Positions 5,649 to 7,452 of a DNA stretch of 7,452 bases are shown here, piece after piece. The position numbers were made by a program, and so were the translations under genes. Every line of letters begins with the position of its first letter. The stretch's first letter is position 1. The notes beneath the pieces were generated by a model that was not told the DNA's origin, ran no database searches, and saw only the letters and a list, made by a program, of their open reading frames with translations. The stretch comes from Actinomycetes bacterium. Lineage in GTDB: Bacteria > Actinomycetota > Acidimicrobiia > Spongiisociales > UBA4744. Where the stretch lies: the NCBI GenBank assembly GCA_024641205.1, contig JAHEDM010000121.1, forward strand, positions 1-7,452, written 5' to 3'.

Positions 5649-6848
5649 ATGCTCGATCCGGGACTGACGGACATTCAGAAGCAGTTGCGGGACACCGTCC
5701 GCGCTTTCTTCGCTCGCGAGGTGGCACCCGTCTGCCGGGAGATCGAACAGCGGGCGGATCCGGCTTCTCGCATGCCGTGGGATTTGATCCGGGCGGGATC
5801 CCGGCTGGGCCTTCGCACCCTCGTCCTGCCCCCGGAGTGGGGCGGCATCTCGGCGGATGTTCTGACCCGTGCGCTCCTGCTCTCGGAGATGTCCCAGGTC
5901 GAGCCCGGCCTGGCAAAGTGCTTCTACAGTTGCTGGCGAGGCTCTCAGTTCCTCTATCACCTGGCCACCCCGGCACAGCGGGAGAAATTCCTCCGGCCGT
6001 TCGTGGAGGACCACGAGTTTTGTCTTTCGACCGCCTTCACCGAACCCGGGGCCGGGACCGACAATCTGATTCCCTCCGACGACCCCCACCGGGGCCTGAT
6101 GCTCTCGGCCGTCCGCCGGGGAGATGAATGGGTTCTCAACGGTCAGAAACAGTGGGTATCGCTGGCGGGTTTCTCCAAATGTGTCCTCGTGTTCGCCCGC
6201 ACAAACCGCGATGTTCCGGTCCACCGAGGATCCTCCCTTTTCGTCGTGCCGTCGGATTGGCCCGGGGTGAGCTTTCCCCGAGTATCCGAGAAGCTCGGGT
6301 TTCGTTTGTATCCGATTGGAGATGTCTTACTGGATGACGTTCACCTCCCGACCGACCACCTGCTCGGAGTCGTAGACGGTGCCTGGGGATCCCTGATTCC
6401 GCTCATTCAGGAGGCAGTTGATTATCCGGCCACGAGCCTGGGGATGTCGAAAGCCATGTACGCCATCGCCCATGGCTACGCCCGCGACCGTGTCCAAGGG
6501 GGACGCCCAATCATCGAGCATCCAACGATCGGCTCGCGCCTCGCCGAGATGCGCATGCACATAGACACGATGGAGGCTTACATCCGCGATACCGCACGGG
6601 CCATCACCGGACCAGAACCGTCCGACCCGGAACACACCTGGCTGTGCAAGGTGCATTGCGACCGGGCTACGGTGCATGTGATGCTGGGAGCTCTGGAGGT
6701 CACCGCCGGCAACGGGGTGATGGCCGAGTTCCCGCTCGAACGGTTCTGCCGAGACGTTCTCACATCACTCCACAGCGACGGGACGGAAAGCCTGAACCTT
6801 CTCCGCGCGGCCCGGGGCATAGCCGAGGAAAGCCGGACGGGCCGGTGA
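5649..6848 (+). CDS. Acyl-CoA dehydrogenase family flavoprotein
   Basis: At 399 residues this has the full family length: N-terminal helical domain (about 5-120), middle beta domain (about 124-230) and C-terminal helical domain (about 240-390). FAD and substrate motifs are clear: AFTEPGAGTDN (129-139) matches 'A.TEP.AGSD', and NGQKQWVSLAGFSKCVLVFA (164-183) matches the 'G.K.WITN' flavin strand. Such enzymes oxidise acyl-CoA thioesters at the alpha-beta bond and pass electrons to electron-transfer flavoprotein. Where many members have the catalytic 'YEGT', this protein has SDGT (376-379), so that Glu is Asp. A Glu at 255 falls ten residues before the LG of SLG (263-265), the position of the catalytic Glu in isovaleryl-CoA and long-chain enzymes. 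GAGGTG at 5637-5642 supports the ATG start. A YdhR-like gene follows after 101 bases. The family is secure; substrate and strict dehydrogenase activity are not. Confidence 0.92.
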   Translation: MLDPGLTDIQKQLRDTVRAFFAREVAPVCREIEQRADPASRMPWDLIRAGSRLGLRTLVLPPEWGGISADVLTRALLLSEMSQVEPGLAKCFYSCWRGSQFLYHLATPAQREKFLRPFVEDHEFCLSTAFTEPGAGTDNLIPSDDPHRGLMLSAVRRGDEWVLNGQKQWVSLAGFSKCVLVFARTNRDVPVHRGSSLFVVPSDWPGVSFPRVSEKLGFRLYPIGDVLLDDVHLPTDHLLGVVDGAWGSLIPLIQEAVDYPATSLGMSKAMYAIAHGYARDRVQGGRPIIEHPTIGSRLAEMRMHIDTMEAYIRDTARAITGPEPSDPEHTWLCKVHCDRATVHVMLGALEVTAGNGVMAEFPLERFCRDVLTSLHSDGTESLNLLRAARGIAEESRTGR

Positions 6849-6936
6849 CAACCCCCGACGCCGCTCCGTCTCTCGTGTGGGTTGTTCCCGAGAATCTATT
6901 CGTTCCAGAAGAAGACCGTTTCCCAATCGCGCGATA

Positions 6937-6944
6937 AAGGAGGT
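6937..6944 (+). promoter_or_regulatory. Near-ideal Shine-Dalgarno site for the YdhR-like gene
   Basis: AAGGAGGT is complementary to the 3' end of 16S rRNA over eight bases and lies five bases before ATG 6950. It is the strongest ribosome site in the window, much better than that of the acyl-CoA dehydrogenase upstream, suggesting high translation of the small protein from a shared or separate transcript. Confidence 0.75.
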
Positions 6945-6949
6945 CATTC

Positions 6950-7267
6950 ATGATTACCGCCGTCGTCACTGCCCCGCTTCCCCAGGGGTTCACCTACGAG
7001 AAGTACGCCGCCAATGTCTCGAAGATCGCCGACGGGTTCCGCACCGTCCCGGGTCTGATCCGGAAGAACTTCCTCTACAGCGAAGAACGAAGAATCGGCG
7101 GGGGCGTTTACCTCTGGGAAACTCGAGCCGACGCGGAGGCATGTTACGCGGGTATCTGGCGCGACAACTTCAGGAACATTTTCGGGGTCGATCCGCAGAT
7201 CGACTTCTACCAGACCCCGATCGTGGTGGACAACAAGGTGGGTGAGATAGCTTCGGCATCGGTCTAG
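6950..7267 (+). CDS. YdhR-like small monooxygenase-fold protein
   Basis: This 105-residue protein matches the pattern of YdhR-type (PF08803-like) proteins, which form dimeric ferredoxin-like alpha-beta barrels related to antibiotic-biosynthesis monooxygenases. Visible elements are strand 1 (ITAVVTAPLP, 2-11), a helix with FTYEKYAANVSKIA (14-27), the signature VPGLIRKNFLYSEERRIGG (33-51), the strand VYLWETRADAEACY (53-66), and the end segment FYQTPIVVDNKVGEI (86-100), matching the family's 'tPvvVDN..G'. The E. coli member has similar length (about 100 residues). The family is named putative monooxygenase, but many members lack a proven reaction, so catalysis is uncertain. The start is fixed by AAGGAGGT at 6937-6944. 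It lies 101 bases after the acyl-CoA dehydrogenase on the same strand and is probably in the same functional unit, perhaps acting on a related acyl or aromatic compound. An ABM-domain relative is the main alternative. Confidence 0.82.
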   Translation: MITAVVTAPLPQGFTYEKYAANVSKIADGFRTVPGLIRKNFLYSEERRIGGGVYLWETRADAEACYAGIWRDNFRNIFGVDPQIDFYQTPIVVDNKVGEIASASV

Positions 7268-7452
7268 CCGCGTACCCGACCGACCATGCAGTGACACGCA
7301 GAGCCCCCAGGCGAGCCTGGTAGGGGAAGATGAGAAAGTTCGTGTCGGCGCTTAGGGCCGGGTACTGGCTCATGCCGTGCGCCGCGAAGCCAAGCATCTG
7401 GTGGCCTGCTACATCGTGCGCGCTTGTCAACGCTTCGGGTCGGCCATGGCTA
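7268..7452. other. Right-end stretch without a supported gene
   Basis: Apart from the hairpin at 7304-7326, nothing can be named. Three frames run open off the right edge. One begins with ATG at 7330, directly after a GGGGA. Another, from GTG 7377, reads VRREAKHLVACYIVRAC and has the more protein-like composition. It could be the beginning of a gene continuing past the window, or a fragment of one. A - strand frame (7170-7430) overlaps the YdhR-like gene and is probably a shadow. I do not recognise a family in any of them. Confidence 0.4.
7304..7326 (+). terminator. GC-rich hairpin downstream of the YdhR-like gene
   Basis: CCAGGC (7307-7312) is the reverse complement of GCCTGG (7315-7320); with a four-base loop the stem is CCAGG/CCTGG. 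Flanking C and G runs (7304-7306 and 7323-7326) could extend it past a small bulge. It starts 37 bases after the stop codon at 7265-7267, a sensible place for a terminator. There is no T tract after it, so it is only a candidate. Confidence 0.35.

Noticed and set aside
5589..6224. A 211-residue - strand open frame inside the acyl-CoA dehydrogenase region
   Set aside because: It is antisense to conserved flavin-binding motifs of the dehydrogenase and shows no family pattern of its own.
1..7452. CRISPR arrays, insertion-sequence ends, transposases or phage genes
   Set aside because: No spaced direct repeats, terminal inverted repeats flanking an ORF, or transposase/integrase motifs were seen anywhere in the window.

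Overview
The window is GC-rich bacterial chromosomal DNA. Gene content and style suggest an uncultured-type actinobacterium, possibly Acidimicrobiia-like: GC-rich third codon positions, purine-rich Shine-Dalgarno sites, a lipoprotein sugar-binding protein of AglE type, and an acyl-CoA dehydrogenase beside a YdhR-like monooxygenase. This placement is an inference from style, not from a marker gene. About three quarters of the window is confidently coding, and two gaps of roughly 400 bases hold no convincing gene.

Left part (1-3652, all + strand). The window opens inside a frameshifted remnant of an aldo/keto reductase (1-240). A DUF389 membrane protein (453-1544) follows, overlapping by one base an alpha-glucoside-type extracellular solute-binding lipoprotein (1544-2827). 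No ABC permease or ATPase follows the binding protein. Downstream are about 250 bases of ambiguous coding potential, then a small unrecognised membrane protein (about 3074-3652).

Middle part (3653-5238). A gene-free gap containing a clear hairpin separates the membrane protein from a convergent DUF805 membrane protein on the - strand (4038-4403), whose start is fixed by a textbook Shine-Dalgarno site. Divergent from it is a class I SAM-dependent methyltransferase (4606-5238) with a strikingly histidine-rich N-terminus.

Right part (5239-7452). A 410-base gap ends in a perfect inverted repeat ahead of an acyl-CoA dehydrogenase-family gene (5649-6848). Its probable catalytic base sits at the isovaleryl-CoA/long-chain position rather than the medium-chain position. 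A YdhR-like small monooxygenase-fold protein (6950-7267) follows 101 bases later with an almost ideal ribosome binding site. The two probably form a short lipid or acyl-CoA related unit. The last 185 bases hold a hairpin and no supportable gene.

I see no clear multi-gene novel defence, CRISPR or mobile system. The most interesting points are the orphan sugar-binding protein coupled to DUF389, the His-rich methyltransferase, and the active-site arrangement and possible operator of the acyl-CoA dehydrogenase gene.
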